Shown here: piece by piece, positions 48,003-58,491 of the stretch | How the letters are laid out: each line of letters begins with the position of its first letter | How positions within the stretch are numbered: the stretch's first letter is position 1 | Assembly (NCBI RefSeq): GCF_026627505.1 | Contig: NZ_JAPNLK010000001.1 | Span: forward strand, 124,001 to 188,000 | Direction: 5' to 3' | Source of the DNA: Streptomyces sp. H27-H5 | Lineage (GTDB): Bacteria > Actinomycetota > Actinomycetes > Streptomycetales > Streptomycetaceae | DNA: 64,000 bases | The notes under the pieces: generated by a model | Seen by the model: only the letters and a program-made list of their open reading frames with translations | Told to the model about the DNA's origin: nothing | The model's database searches: none | Program-made: the position numbers and the translations under genes

Positions 48003-48097
48003 CTCGGGTCGGGGGGAACCTCGACACAGCCGCGGCCACGGGGCGGCCGCGGGAGGCCGGCGTCGTCTCCCTCGGCGCCTGGTTCACCTCGCTGGCG

Positions 48098-49248
48098 GTG
48101 CCGAAGGCGACGGCCGCCGACCGGGTTCGGCAGGCCGCCTTCCGTACGGTCCTGCTCACGACCACCACCGCCGTCGGGCTGCTCGCCGGGGACCTGCTCT
48201 GGGCGGTGCTGCTCGTCTCGGCCGTCCTGGGCCTGCTGTCGCCGCTGACCGATGTGTGCGTCACCCCGCTGATCACGCTGGTGATGGCCGTCGGACCGCA
48301 GGCCGTCCCGGACACGGGCCCCCACCTGCTGCTCCTCGCGGGCGGTTCGGCGTGGGCCGGCGCGGTCCTGCTCGTGCCGTTCCTCGGCGGGACCTACGCG
48401 GCGCCGACCGCGGGGCCCCGCCCGGCCCGCCGCGGCATCGGCGAGAGCCTCGCCGCGCTCCGCGGGGCGGCGCGCGAGGGGAACCCGCGACTGCGCTACG
48501 CCGTACGGATCTGCGTGTGTTTCACCGTCGCCTACGCGGGACTGACCTGGCTGGACGTGCCGCACGCCTCCTGGGCGCTCGTCGGCATCCTCACGACCCT
48601 GCGACCCAGTTGGGGCGCCACCCGCACCAGGATCACGAAGCGACTCATCGGGCTGTGCCTCGGTTGCGTCCTGACCGTCGTCCTGCTCGCCCTCACCTCG
48701 GGCCGACCGGTCGCCGCGGCGATCGCGATCACCGTGTGCGGTGGCATCGCCCGGCCCATGCGGGGCTGGAACTACGGCTTGTGGCCCGTCTTCGGCACGC
48801 CGGTACTGACGTGACCGTTCTGTTCGTGTGGCCCGCCCGCGAGGAGCGCCGGTTGCCCGAGCGGTTGCAGACCCTGCTGGAGACCCACGCCCGTTTCCTG
48901 GAGCGCGTGGCGACGGTGGTGGAGTACGGGCCTCCGCCGGCGCGGGAGCGGCGGGTACGGGCCGCGGAGGCGGCGAGCGCGAACCTGCGCTCCGCACTGG
49001 ACCGGCTGCGCGGGCCGCACCCCGACGTGATGGCCGCGGTGGTGGCCGCGGACCGGCTCCGCGGCGCGATCACGCCGCTCCGCCCGTACGCGACCTCCGG
49101 CCTCTCGGCGCCCGACCTGCGCACGGCCGCGAGCCACCTCGACGTCACGGCGGCGGGCCTGACGTCGCTGGAGTTCGACGCGACGGGCCGATCGGCGACC
49201 GGAGCCCTGGATTCGGCGCGCGCGGCCGTCGGGGCGGGCGCCGCGTAG
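48098..49248 (+). pseudogene. FUSC-family (aromatic acid exporter-like) membrane protein, broken
   Basis: The first frame (48098-48814) reads as the FUSC membrane part, with LTWLDVPHASWALVGILTTL, RTRITKRLIGLCLG and YGLWPVFGTPVLT, then stops. The second frame continues at 48811 with VLFVWPAREERRLPERL and the cytoplasmic helical end. In intact FUSC proteins about 40 residues separate these blocks, so a frame-breaking deletion at about 48808-48815 is likely. A GTG at 48811 overlaps the stop as GTGA, so two coupled polypeptides remain a minor alternative. The N-terminus also lacks a good start. Confidence 0.65.
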
Positions 49249-49386
49249 GCGCCTGCCGCGATCCGTCGCGCAGGGCGGTCCGAGGCTCCGTGCGCCGTCG
49301 GCAACAACCACTGTGAGCAGCGGAGGTGGGAGCCCCTGTGGGCGATCCCGGCGAGCCGTACGAGGCCGGCGGAGAAGTCGGACAGG

Positions 49387-49869
49387 TCATGTGGCCCGGC
49401 CGTAGCGGACGTTGCCGGTCCAGATGCGTTCCAGGCGCACCGAGGCGCCCGGACGCGGCGCGTGCCAGAGTTTGTCGTTGCCGGCGTAGATGCCGACGTG
49501 TCCCACGGTCGAGCCCTTGGGGAAGAACACCAGGTCTCCTGCCGCCCGTTGGACGGAAGGGACGGGCCGGGTGTGTGCGTACTGCTGCTCGGCGGTGCGT
49601 GGCAGTTTCTTGCCGGCCTGCCGGAAGGCGTAGAGCATCAATCCGGAGCAGTCGAAGCGTTCGGGGCCCGTCGCGCCGCGCGCGTACGGTGCGCCCTCTT
49701 TGGAAGCCGCCACGGCCAATGCCTTGTTGCCGTAGGCGGGGGCCGCCTGCGCCGGAACCACGGTGCCGGCGGGGGTTGCGATGGTGACGAGGACCAGGAG
49801 CGGAGATGCGAGCCGAGCGGTTTTTCGGCGAAATAGGGCTTTACGAGCGTCCGTCGTGGAGTGGGGCAT
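49387..49869 (-). CDS. secreted NlpC/P60 peptidoglycan hydrolase
   Basis: 160-aa exported endopeptidase. A signal peptide runs to about residue 42 (ending PAQA before AP), followed directly by one NlpC/P60 domain with catalytic C74 (RFDCSGL), H124 (VGHVGIYAG) and H136 (LWHAP). It should cut cell-wall stem peptides. It has no coiled coil or cell-wall binding domain, so it is a minimal form. ATG at 49869 has GGAGG upstream (CGGAGGTATCACG). Confidence 0.9.
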   Translation of the reverse strand: MPHSTTDARKALFRRKTARLASPLLVLVTIATPAGTVVPAQAAPAYGNKALAVAASKEGAPYARGATGPERFDCSGLMLYAFRQAGKKLPRTAEQQYAHTRPVPSVQRAAGDLVFFPKGSTVGHVGIYAGNDKLWHAPRPGASVRLERIWTGNVRYGRAT

Positions 49870-50213
49870 CGTGATACCTCCGTATTCGGATGCGAGACAG
49901 CCGAACTGTTTCTTCGAGTTGCTCCTTTCGTGGATACCCGTTGACGCGTGAACGCGGACAAGTGTTCTTCACGTGAAGCCGGATATCGGTGCGAGACACG
50001 GCATATCCCGACTGTTTTCTGTAAAAGTTCGCCATCCGAAAAGGCGGCCCCGCAACTCCCCTCTCGGTGAAGGAGCGTGGCCACCACCCGCTCCCGCCCC
50101 ACGACATGAAGGAGCCGGGCCCGCCATGCGGGCCCGGCTCGTACGTCTCCACCACGCCCGGGGGCGACGCGCAACGATGTGCGCGCCTCCCGGGGCCCGG
50201 GTCGGCGACCGGA
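49870..50213. other. intergenic region with long NlpC/P60 leader and argG terminator
   Basis: 344 bases without a gene. The half nearest the hydrolase (49880-50040) is less GC-rich and probably carries its promoter and a leader of about 100-150 bases. I looked for the ydaO (c-di-AMP) riboswitch common before such genes and did not find its conserved core. The other half holds the argG hairpin. Confidence 0.4.
50112..50140 (-). terminator. argG terminator hairpin
   Basis: Perfect 13-bp stem GAGCCGGGCCCGC/GCGGGCCCGGCTC with a 3-base loop, 74 bases after the argG stop. Confidence 0.7.
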
Positions 50214-51700
<1,487 letters not shown>

Positions 51701-51709
51701 CCGTTTCCC

Positions 51710-51870
51710 TCACGCTTCCGGCGGGGCGGCAGCCGGCGGGCCGTCGAGCAGGGGGCTCAGCCCGTCCGGCAGCGCCGTGAGGCCCAGCTCGAAGAGCGCG
51801 TCCAGCCTCCGGTCTCAGCCGTCCTCGAAGGCGCCCACCAGCCTGGAGAAGGTCGGGGTGCGGCCGGCCG
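51710..51870 (-). pseudogene. TetR-family C-terminal remnant with in-frame stop
   Basis: The minus-strand frame reads RLVGAFEDG, a TGA stop at 51815-51817, then DRRLDALFELGLTALPDGLSPLL and a final stop at 51710. This is the pattern of a TetR C-terminus (FEFGL..LLDGL). The N-terminal DNA-binding part is absent, and the region upstream is occupied by other gene fragments. Confidence 0.5.
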
Positions 51871-51959
51871 GGGGTCACCGGCGACGGAGAGGGTGCGGCG
51901 ACGGTCGTGGCCGCGGCCACGACGGTGCCGGGCGGGACGGCGACGCGGGCTTGGCCCCG

Positions 51960-52610
51960 GGTGAACTGCCCCTCGGGCTGCCCTGGTTCCACCTGCCGTT
52001 CTTCGACTTCGTCGTGGCGGCCGTGCGGTGCGGGAGGCAGGCGGAGGCCGCGGCGCACGTGGCCACCGCGCGTGCGGCCCGGATCGGGGAGATCTCCGAA
52101 CACCACGCCTTCCTGCTCGCGGCGGCGCACGCCCTGACGGTCGGCTCGGAGTCGGACGACGTCGAGGAGGCCGACGCACGGTACGCCGCCGCGTACGCGG
52201 TACCGGGCGCCGGCCGGTGGGTCTTCGAACTGGCGCGACTGCGGCTGGCCCACGGTGCCTGGCTGCGCCGGCGGGGTCGGCGGGACGAGGCCGAGGACGC
52301 GCTGCGTACGGCGTACCACGCCTTCCTGGAGCTGCGGGCCGATCCGTGGGCCGAGCGGTGCCGGGAGGAACTGCGCGCGGCGGGGCGGCCGGTGGACGGC
52401 GGGGCGGCCGGCCGGGAACCGCTGACGGCCCAGGAGCTGCGCATCGCGCGTCTGGTGGCCACCGGGCTGACGAACAAGGAGATCGGTGCGGCGCTGCGAC
52501 TGTCCCCGCGTACCGTCGCCGGCCATCTCTACAAGATCTTTCCCAAGCTGGGCATCACCACCCGGGCCGCGGCGACACCGCCGGCCTGGAGGCGATCGCG
52601 CGGCTCCTGA
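51960..52610 (+). pseudogene. LuxR-family regulator, C-terminal fragment
   Basis: From about 51967 the frame reads a helical region (LPWFHLPFFDFVVAAVRCG, then RWVFELARLRLAHGAWLRRRG in two parts) and a complete LuxR helix-turn-helix (LTAQELRIARLVATGLTNKEIG, read in two parts, then SPRTVAGHLYKIFPKLGI). The ATPase and TPR parts expected upstream are missing and no start codon with a ribosome site is seen. Downstream of the HTH the frame ends in unrelated residues. It is a truncated relic of a LAL/LuxR gene. Confidence 0.65.
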
Positions 52611-52896
52611 CGCCCTGGGCGGCCGACCGGCACCTGCGCCTCGTCACGGGCCGGCTGCTCGGCCTGAAGGCGCTGTGCGCCCTGGGACACGGTCGCGCCG
52701 CGGAGGCCTGGCACCACGTACGGTCCCTCATCCCGCCGGGAGGTCCGCTGCCGCGCCTGCCCTGGATTCAGCTGACCCTGCTGGATTTCGCCCAGGCCGC
52801 GGTGGAGACCGGCCACCGGGTCGAGGCGCGGGCCCACCTGCGCGCGGTGCGCGAGGCCGGGATCGCGGCCGTCTCCCCTACAAGATCTTTCCCAAG
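52529..52896. repeat. 19-base direct repeat flanking LuxR fragments
   Basis: CTACAAGATCTTTCCCAAG occurs at 52529-52547, inside the HTH of the first fragment, and again at 52878-52896, at the end of the second fragment. It marks a duplication or recombination between related regulator genes. Confidence 0.8.
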
Positions 52897-53034
52897 CGAG
52901 ACCACCGGCGCCGACCGCGGGCCGCTGCTGGCCACGCCCTCACCATCGACCACGGCTGGCGCGAGGTCGCCGACACGGCGCTGGCGTTCCTCCGACGCTT
53001 CGCCGACCCCGCAGGTCCGCCCGGGGCGGCGTAG
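52582..53034 (+). pseudogene. second LuxR-family regulator fragment
   Basis: From 52582 one frame reads GLEAIARLLTPWAADRHLRL and LPRLPWIQLTLLDFAQAAVETGHR, matching the helical part of the preceding fragment (LGLPWFHLPFFDFVVAAVRCGRQ). It then joins abruptly to the repeated YKIFPK segment at 52878-52896. After that, a different frame reads HGWREVADTALAFLRRFADP up to a stop at 53032-53034. The mosaic order shows it is not functional. Confidence 0.5.
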
Positions 53035-53089
53035 GCGGCGCGGGCGACCGGAGCGGCGGCCTCGGGCGGGCAGGCCAGATCAGGGCAGG

Positions 53090-53494
53090 TCAGGAAATCT
53101 CGTCCGGGTCGCAGCTCGCGCGGCGCAGTCCGATGGTGCGCAGGGCGCGCATCAGTCCGTCGGCGTCGCCCTCGCGGACGACGTGTACGGCGCCTTCGGC
53201 GGCCACGCCCTCCAGTTCGGCGACGAGGGTGTCGGCACCGGTCCGCAGGACGACCCCGCTCGGCGGGTCCAGGGCACGTACCCCGCGGAAGGCCTCCAGC
53301 GCCGCCGGGTCGGCGTCGAGCCCGCCGGGCAGGGCCAGGACGGTGATGTCGGGGAGCAGGACCCGGGCGTGGGCGAGGGCGACGGCGGGCTCTCGGGCAT
53401 GGGAGATGACCTGGAAGTGCGGGTTGCTCTGGATGCGCGAACGCAGCCGTTCCAGTTCCTCGCCTTCGGGCACACCGACCACCAGAACCGTCAT
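53090..53494 (-). CDS. pseudo-receiver protein (response-regulator fold without phosphoacceptor)
   Basis: 134-aa protein with a receiver-like layout: MTVLVVGVPEGEELERL at the start, and PDITVLALPGG where receivers have PD..LLD..MPG. The acidic pair and the phosphorylated Asp are both missing, so it is unlikely to be phosphorylated. No DNA-binding domain is present. ATG at 53494 or GTG at 53497 are about equal; GGAGG lies 9-12 bases upstream. No partner kinase is adjacent. The family assignment is by pattern only. Confidence 0.6.
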   Translation of the reverse strand: MTVLVVGVPEGEELERLRSRIQSNPHFQVISHAREPAVALAHARVLLPDITVLALPGGLDADPAALEAFRGVRALDPPSGVVLRTGADTLVAELEGVAAEGAVHVVREGDADGLMRALRTIGLRRASCDPDEIS

Positions 53495-53768
53495 CACGAT
53501 CCCCATCCTCCGTCGCGGTCACCGCCGGGGCGACCCGGGACGGCCCGCGGCCGGTCGGTGGCGGTCCGAGATGGCGTGGGGAGGGCGCGCCGTCAGCGCC
53601 CGTCAGTTCCCGCTCCGGTGTCAGCGTAGAACCGGCCGAAGGGCCGCGTCCGGAATTCGCCGACATCCGCCGAGCGACGCCTTCGGGGGCGGCGGTTCCG
53701 TGTGATCGACGGGGGGCGGGGTACACGCCGGCGCAGAGAGATCGACCGCCGAGAAGGGAACTCCTTCC

Positions 53769-53996
53769 ATGCTGATGGCCCACCCCGCGCTGCTGCCCGC
53801 AGCCGTCCGGGAGTACGAGACGCTGAGCCTTCTGAACGCCCTCGAAGGCAGCCCGCGGACGCGGCGGCGCATGGAGGAGGTCGCCGAGCTGCTGTGCACG
53901 GCCACGGGTACGGGCAACCCGGACGCGGCCCTGATCGCGGCCCGCTACGGGCTTCCCGGGGCGGGCACGTTCGACGACTCGGTCCTGCCCTCCTGA
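53769..53996 (+). CDS. DUF5133 family protein
   Basis: 75-aa protein of the Streptomyces DUF5133 type (MLMAHPALLPAAVREYETL, then LIAARYGLPG near the end). Function unknown; members are small and often multi-copy within a genome. ATG at 53769 follows GAAGGGAACTCCTTCC; an ATG at 53775 is possible. It stands alone on the plus strand. Confidence 0.8.
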   Translation: MLMAHPALLPAAVREYETLSLLNALEGSPRTRRRMEEVAELLCTATGTGNPDAALIAARYGLPGAGTFDDSVLPS

Positions 53997-54118
53997 GGGG
54001 GCACCGGGGGGTGGCGCGGGGAGTGCGGTGAGAGTCGACGCCGGATTCTCGACGCGCGCCCGTGACCGTTATCACCTAGTTTGATCCCCGTCAGCATCCC
54101 CAGCATAAGGAGTGCACC

Positions 54119-54316
54119 ATGGCCGACAAGGGCGGCATGGACAAGGCGAAGGGCAAGGCCAAGGAGGTCACCGGGAAGGTCACCGGCAACGACCGGATGG
54201 CCGCCGAGGGCAAGACCGACCAGGCCAAGGGCAAGGCCAAGGAGGCCATGGGCGAGGCCAAGGAGCGCGCCCAGGGCGTCAAGGACTCGATGCGGGACAA
54301 GCGCACCAAGCCCTGA
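54119..54316 (+). CDS. CsbD-family stress protein
   Basis: 65-aa very hydrophilic, Lys/Ala/Gly-rich protein (KGKAKEVTGKVTGNDRMAAEG and KAKEAMGEAKERAQ), the CsbD pattern. Such proteins accumulate under general stress and their mechanism is unknown. ATG at 54119 follows AAGGAG 6 bases upstream. A 17-bp hairpin follows. Confidence 0.9.
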   Translation: MADKGGMDKAKGKAKEVTGKVTGNDRMAAEGKTDQAKGKAKEAMGEAKERAQGVKDSMRDKRTKP

Positions 54317-54328
54317 CCCGGCTCGCCC

Positions 54329-54366
54329 GCGCGGGGTCCCCGGACACTGGTCCGGGGACCCCGCGC
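54329..54366. terminator. 17-bp hairpin after csbD
   Basis: Perfect 17-bp stem (GCGCGGGGTCCCCGGAC and its complement at 54350-54366) with loop ACTG. It lies 13 bases after the csbD stop and may also serve the convergent gene ending at 54489. Confidence 0.75.
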
Positions 54367-54488
54367 GGCGTCCGGGCGCCGTCCGCGTCCCCGGCGCCGC
54401 GCCCGGTGTCGGCGCCGCGTCGGGTCACGTGTCGGGTCGGGTGTCGGCACCGTCATCGTCCGGCGGACGGAGCCCGTCCGCCCGGGGT

Positions 54489-55556
54489 TCACGCTCCGCC
54501 CAGCACCAGTTCGTCCAGGGGCAGGGACCGCAGGAAGTCCTCGGCGTCGAAGGCCTCCCCGGCCGTGACCACGCCCCCGCTGCCACCCCTGACACCGCCG
54601 TCGGCCACGATCCGTTCGACCGCCTCGACGACGATGGGCGCGGTGAAGGCGTAGATGTCGCGGCCCCGGGCCACCGCCCGCCGTTCCTCGTCCCCTCGGC
54701 GGACGACGACCTCGACCAGGAAGACCTGATCCGACCTGCCGGCGGCGTCGGCCGACCGGGGGCCCGTGGTCTGCGGAGCGGTCAGGTCCTTCAGCGGGGT
54801 GACGTTCAGGAACGTGTTGATCCGCGCGGTGTCCAGGTGTCGGGAAACGGTGATCACGTCGGTGGTGGAGAACTCCCCCACCACCTCCTCGACCCCGAAC
54901 GGCTCGGGAAACGTCCACGTCCCCTTCGGCGCCGGTTCGTCGCCCGCGAGGACCTGGAGCCGGCGGTCGGTGAAGACCACCCGGCGGCCGGCCCGGCGCT
55001 CGCCGGCCAGCAGCGTTCCCCGGGTCGGGTGCCAACTGTCCAGCGCCACCGCGATGGAGATCTCGTCGGCGGCCGGCCAGTCCCCCATGGCGGCGGTGGC
55101 GAGCAGGTCGCCCAGCGCTCCGTAGAAGGCCATCACCGGGGCCACCACGACCCCGGCCTCCTTCACCCGCGGGTCGTCGCGGTAGGTGTCGAAGGTGTCG
55201 ATCGCGACGAGGGTCTCGCCGGTGACGTCGAGGTAGTGGATCCCGGCCCGCAACGCGGCCTCGACGAGCGGCGGCACGGTCTCGGCGAAGGGGCCCGCGC
55301 AGTTGATCACGGCGGCCGCGCCCTCGATCGCCCGGTCCAGGGATGCCGGGTCGTCGACCGAGGCGATCTTCCACTCCACCCCGAGTTCGGCGGCCGCCGC
55401 CGCGAGCTTCGTCGCGTCCCGCCCGGACAGCACCGGTGTCCAGCCGCGTTCCAGGAGTTCCGCCGTGACGAAGCGGGCGGTGTGACCGTAGCCGCCGAAC
55501 ACGGCGATCACCGGGTTCGCACGGGTCCGGTCGGGTCGGTGGTGGTGCTCGGTCAT
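54489..55556 (-). CDS. saccharopine dehydrogenase-like NAD(P) oxidoreductase
   Basis: 355-aa protein of the saccharopine dehydrogenase/trans-acting enoyl reductase type. The Rossmann motif is VFGGYGHTARFV near residues 18-29, followed by SGRDATKL and INCAGPFAETVPPLVEAAL. Substrate unknown; this group includes lipid-modifying and amino-acid-related reductases. ATG at 55556 has AAGGAG upstream. It is divergent, 94 bases from a GlxA-type AraC regulator that probably controls it. Confidence 0.85.
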   Translation of the reverse strand: MTEHHHRPDRTRANPVIAVFGGYGHTARFVTAELLERGWTPVLSGRDATKLAAAAAELGVEWKIASVDDPASLDRAIEGAAAVINCAGPFAETVPPLVEAALRAGIHYLDVTGETLVAIDTFDTYRDDPRVKEAGVVVAPVMAFYGALGDLLATAAMGDWPAADEISIAVALDSWHPTRGTLLAGERRAGRRVVFTDRRLQVLAGDEPAPKGTWTFPEPFGVEEVVGEFSTTDVITVSRHLDTARINTFLNVTPLKDLTAPQTTGPRSADAAGRSDQVFLVEVVVRRGDEERRAVARGRDIYAFTAPIVVEAVERIVADGGVRGGSGGVVTAGEAFDAEDFLRSLPLDELVLGGA

Positions 55557-55650
55557 CGGTTCTTCTCCTTCGTGGGACGCGTTCCCATCCTGCTCGGCGG
55601 TGCGCTGCGCGACGACCTTCCGGGGCGTCAACGTGCGCTAGGTTCGCGTC

Positions 55651-56628
55651 ATGCCCGCCCATCGCGTCGCCATGGCCGTCACGGACGACATGCCGATCTT
55701 CGAAGCAGCCGTCCCGTGCCAGATATTCGGCGTCGACCGGCCGCATCTGGTCGATCCCTGGTACCGGTTCGCGGCGTTCCCCGTCGGAGGCGCGTCGGTG
55801 CGGCTCACCCCGGGCTTCACCCTCGCCCCCGTCGACGACGGCTGGGGCATCGAGACGGCGGACACGCTGGTCATCCCCGCCTGCACCAACGTGCACGAGG
55901 AGCCGCCGAAGGAACTGGTGGACATCGTCCGGGAGGCGTACGAGCGCGGGACACGGATCCTGTCGATCTGTTCCGGCGCCTTCGTGCTGGCCGCCGCCGG
56001 GGTGCTCGACGGGCGTCGGGCCACCACCCACTGGCTGCACGCGGACGAGCTGGCCCGCCGTCATCCCGCCGTTCGGGTCGACCCGTCCGTGCTGTACGTC
56101 GAGGACGCCAACGTGATCACCTCCGCGGGGACGGTGGCCGGCATCGACGCCTGTCTCCACGTGGTGCGCGGCGACCACGGCGCGGCCGTGGCCGCCGAGT
56201 TGGCCCGCGGTCTGGTCACACCGCCGCACCGGGACGGCGGCCAGGCCCAGTACCGGCGCCCGCTGCCGCCCGGGTCGGGCGAGGACTGGCTGGCCGGCCT
56301 GCTGGACTGGGCCGACGAGCACCTGCACCTTCCGCTGACCACCGCCGACCTGGCCGCGCGGGCCCACGTGAGCGTGCGCACCGTCGAGCGCCGGTTCGCC
56401 GACGCGCTCGGGATGTCCCCGCTGCGCTGGGTGCTGCAACAGCGGATCCGCAGGGCGCAGCAGTACCTGGAGACCAACGACCGGACCATCGAGTGGATCG
56501 CCGCCACCTGCGGGTTCGGCGGACCGGCAGGGCTGCGGGCGCACTTCGCCAAGCTCGTCGGCCTGTCGCCCAGCGCCTACCGGCGTACGTTCCAGGAGCG
56601 GGTGGGGGCGGCGGGTACCACCGGCTGA
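55651..56628 (+). CDS. GlxA-family AraC-type transcriptional regulator
   Basis: 325-aa regulator with an N-terminal DJ-1/PfpI (amidase-like) domain, whose elbow is LSICSGAFVLAAAG with the conserved Cys near residue 109. The C-terminal AraC double helix-turn-helix is TTADLAARAHVSVRTVERRF and IEWIAATCGFGGPAGLRAHF. This family senses small metabolites and usually activates neighbouring genes. ATG at 55651 is close to the divergent oxidoreductase start. Confidence 0.9.
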   Translation: MPAHRVAMAVTDDMPIFEAAVPCQIFGVDRPHLVDPWYRFAAFPVGGASVRLTPGFTLAPVDDGWGIETADTLVIPACTNVHEEPPKELVDIVREAYERGTRILSICSGAFVLAAAGVLDGRRATTHWLHADELARRHPAVRVDPSVLYVEDANVITSAGTVAGIDACLHVVRGDHGAAVAAELARGLVTPPHRDGGQAQYRRPLPPGSGEDWLAGLLDWADEHLHLPLTTADLAARAHVSVRTVERRFADALGMSPLRWVLQQRIRRAQQYLETNDRTIEWIAATCGFGGPAGLRAHFAKLVGLSPSAYRRTFQERVGAAGTTG

Positions 56629-56639
56629 CCTCCTCGCCC

Positions 56640-57488
56640 TCAGTCCTTCACCGCGCCGCCCAGGCCGGAGACGAGGCGTCGTTGGACGAGGACGAAGAAC
56701 ACGAGCACCGGCACCGTCATCAGCGTCGAGCCGGCCATGATGCCGCCCCAGTCGTTCTCGTCGGGCTTGAAGAACACGAGCAGCGCCATGGGGAGGGTCG
56801 ACTGGGAGGTGTCGCTGATGAGGAACGACTTGGCGAAGAGGAAGTCGTTCCAGGTGGAGATGAAGGAGAACACGCTCGTGGCCACGAGCCCCGGAAGGAC
56901 CAGCGGGAAGAGGATCTGCCACAGGAACCGGGTGCGGCTCGCGCCGTCGATGTACGCGGCTTCCTCCAGCGCCTCGGGCACGGCCTTCACGAAGCCCCGC
57001 AGCATCCAGATCGCGAACGGCAGCGAGAAGGCGATGTGGGGCAGGATCAACGACCACAGGGTGTTCAACTGCCCGGTGTCGCGCATCAGGAAGAACAACG
57101 GGATGGTCAGCGCCTCGATCGGCACCATCTGTGCCACCAGGAACATGACGAGCAGCGTCGTACGGAACCTGAAGCGGAAGCGCGTGACCGCGGTCGCGGC
57201 GAGGAAGGCGATCAGTGCGGAGGCCAGGACCACCGTCCCCGCGACCACCAGGCTGTTCAGGAAGTACCGCCCGAACTCCTGCTGTGCGAAGACCCTGCGG
57301 AAGGAGTCCAGCGAGGGCGTGAGCGTCCAGGGGCGCGCCTCGGTGGACTGGATCTCACCGGCCGGTTTGAACGCGGACAGCACCATCCAGTAGAGCGGGA
57401 ACGCGACGACCACCGCGACGACGAGCGCGGAGGCCTCGGCGGCCAGTCGCCACGGGCGGCGGACGCGGAGGGTGGCGGTACGGCTCAC
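56640..57488 (-). CDS. sugar ABC transporter permease, MalG-like
   Basis: 282-aa inner-membrane permease with six hydrophobic segments and the EAA loop EALEEAAYIDGASRTRFLWQ near residue 190. It forms the channel with the second permease. GTG at 57488 overlaps that gene's stop as GTGA. No ATP-binding subunit is encoded nearby, so the transporter probably uses the shared ATPase MsiK, as is usual for Streptomyces carbohydrate importers. Confidence 0.9.
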   Translation of the reverse strand: MSRTATLRVRRPWRLAAEASALVVAVVVAFPLYWMVLSAFKPAGEIQSTEARPWTLTPSLDSFRRVFAQQEFGRYFLNSLVVAGTVVLASALIAFLAATAVTRFRFRFRTTLLVMFLVAQMVPIEALTIPLFFLMRDTGQLNTLWSLILPHIAFSLPFAIWMLRGFVKAVPEALEEAAYIDGASRTRFLWQILFPLVLPGLVATSVFSFISTWNDFLFAKSFLISDTSQSTLPMALLVFFKPDENDWGGIMAGSTLMTVPVLVFFVLVQRRLVSGLGGAVKD

Positions 57489-58477
57489 AGTTCTTCTCCC
57501 TGACGTCGCATGAGGCGCAGGTGGACGAGGGTGACGGCCAGCAGGATCAGCAGCATGACGATGCCGATCGCCGAGCCCAGGCTGTACTGCGAGGACGCGA
57601 ACGCCTTCTGGTACGCGTAGACGTTGAGCACGAGGTTCTGTCCGGCGATCCCGCCGCCCGCGGTCATCACGTAGATCTGGGTGAAGACCTTGAAGTCCCA
57701 GATGATCGACTGGATGGTGACCACGGTCAGGATCGGCCGGAGCATGGGGGCGATGACGGAGCGCCAGATCCGCCACTGGGAGGCGCCGTCCAGTGAGGCG
57801 GCCTCCAGGATCTCGGAGGGGATCGCCTTGATGCCCGCGTACACGGTCACCATGACGAACGGGAACGAGCACCAGACGACCTCGAAGAGGACGAGGGCGA
57901 AGGCGCTGTAACGCCCGTAGGTCCAGGGGAAGTCACCCAGGCCGAGCAGTCGGTTGACGGGTCCGTGGTCGGGGTCGAACAGGAAGACCCAGACGGTGGA
58001 TCCGGTGACGGCGGGGGTCGCCCACGCACCGAGCGCGGCAAGCAGCAGGACCAGCCTCGGCAGGGCCCGGACGCGGGTCAGCAGTACGGCGAGCGCGCAG
58101 CCCACGCCGAGGGTGGTGATCACACAGCAGGCGGCGAAGACGACGGTGGTGAGCAGGACCTGTCGGAACTGGCCGTCGGAGAACAGCGTCCGATAGTTGT
58201 CGAGGCCTTTGAAGGTGGTGGGTTCGCCCCCGCTGACCTGCGCCTGGGTGTATTCGAGGAAGGAGATCAGGCCGAGCTGGTAGATCGGGTAGGCCAGCAG
58301 CGCGGCGAGTACGACCAGTGCGGGCGCGAGGTAGAGCCAGGGCGTCCAGCGGGTGCCGTGGCGTCCACCGCCGGGGGTGCGGCGCGACGGCCCGGCAGGG
58401 GTCGGGACCGGCGGCGCGGTCGGTGCGGTCTTGTACGGGTGCCTGCCCGGCTCCAGGGCCGTGGCTTCGTGCGTCAT
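57485..58477 (-). CDS. sugar ABC transporter permease, MalF-like
   Basis: 330-aa permease with a proline-rich N-terminus of about 40 residues, six hydrophobic segments and the EAA loop SEILEAASLDGASQWRIWR. It pairs with the MalG-like permease. ATG at 58477 follows the binding-protein stop by 14 bases, so the three genes form one operon. Confidence 0.9.
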   Translation of the reverse strand: MTHEATALEPGRHPYKTAPTAPPVPTPAGPSRRTPGGGRHGTRWTPWLYLAPALVVLAALLAYPIYQLGLISFLEYTQAQVSGGEPTTFKGLDNYRTLFSDGQFRQVLLTTVVFAACCVITTLGVGCALAVLLTRVRALPRLVLLLAALGAWATPAVTGSTVWVFLFDPDHGPVNRLLGLGDFPWTYGRYSAFALVLFEVVWCSFPFVMVTVYAGIKAIPSEILEAASLDGASQWRIWRSVIAPMLRPILTVVTIQSIIWDFKVFTQIYVMTAGGGIAGQNLVLNVYAYQKAFASSQYSLGSAIGIVMLLILLAVTLVHLRLMRRQGEEL

Positions 58478-58491
58478 GTCGGCGGGCCCGG

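Noticed and set aside
49870..50100. c-di-AMP (ydaO) riboswitch before the NlpC/P60 gene
   Set aside because: The leader is long enough, but the conserved core sequences of that riboswitch are not found.
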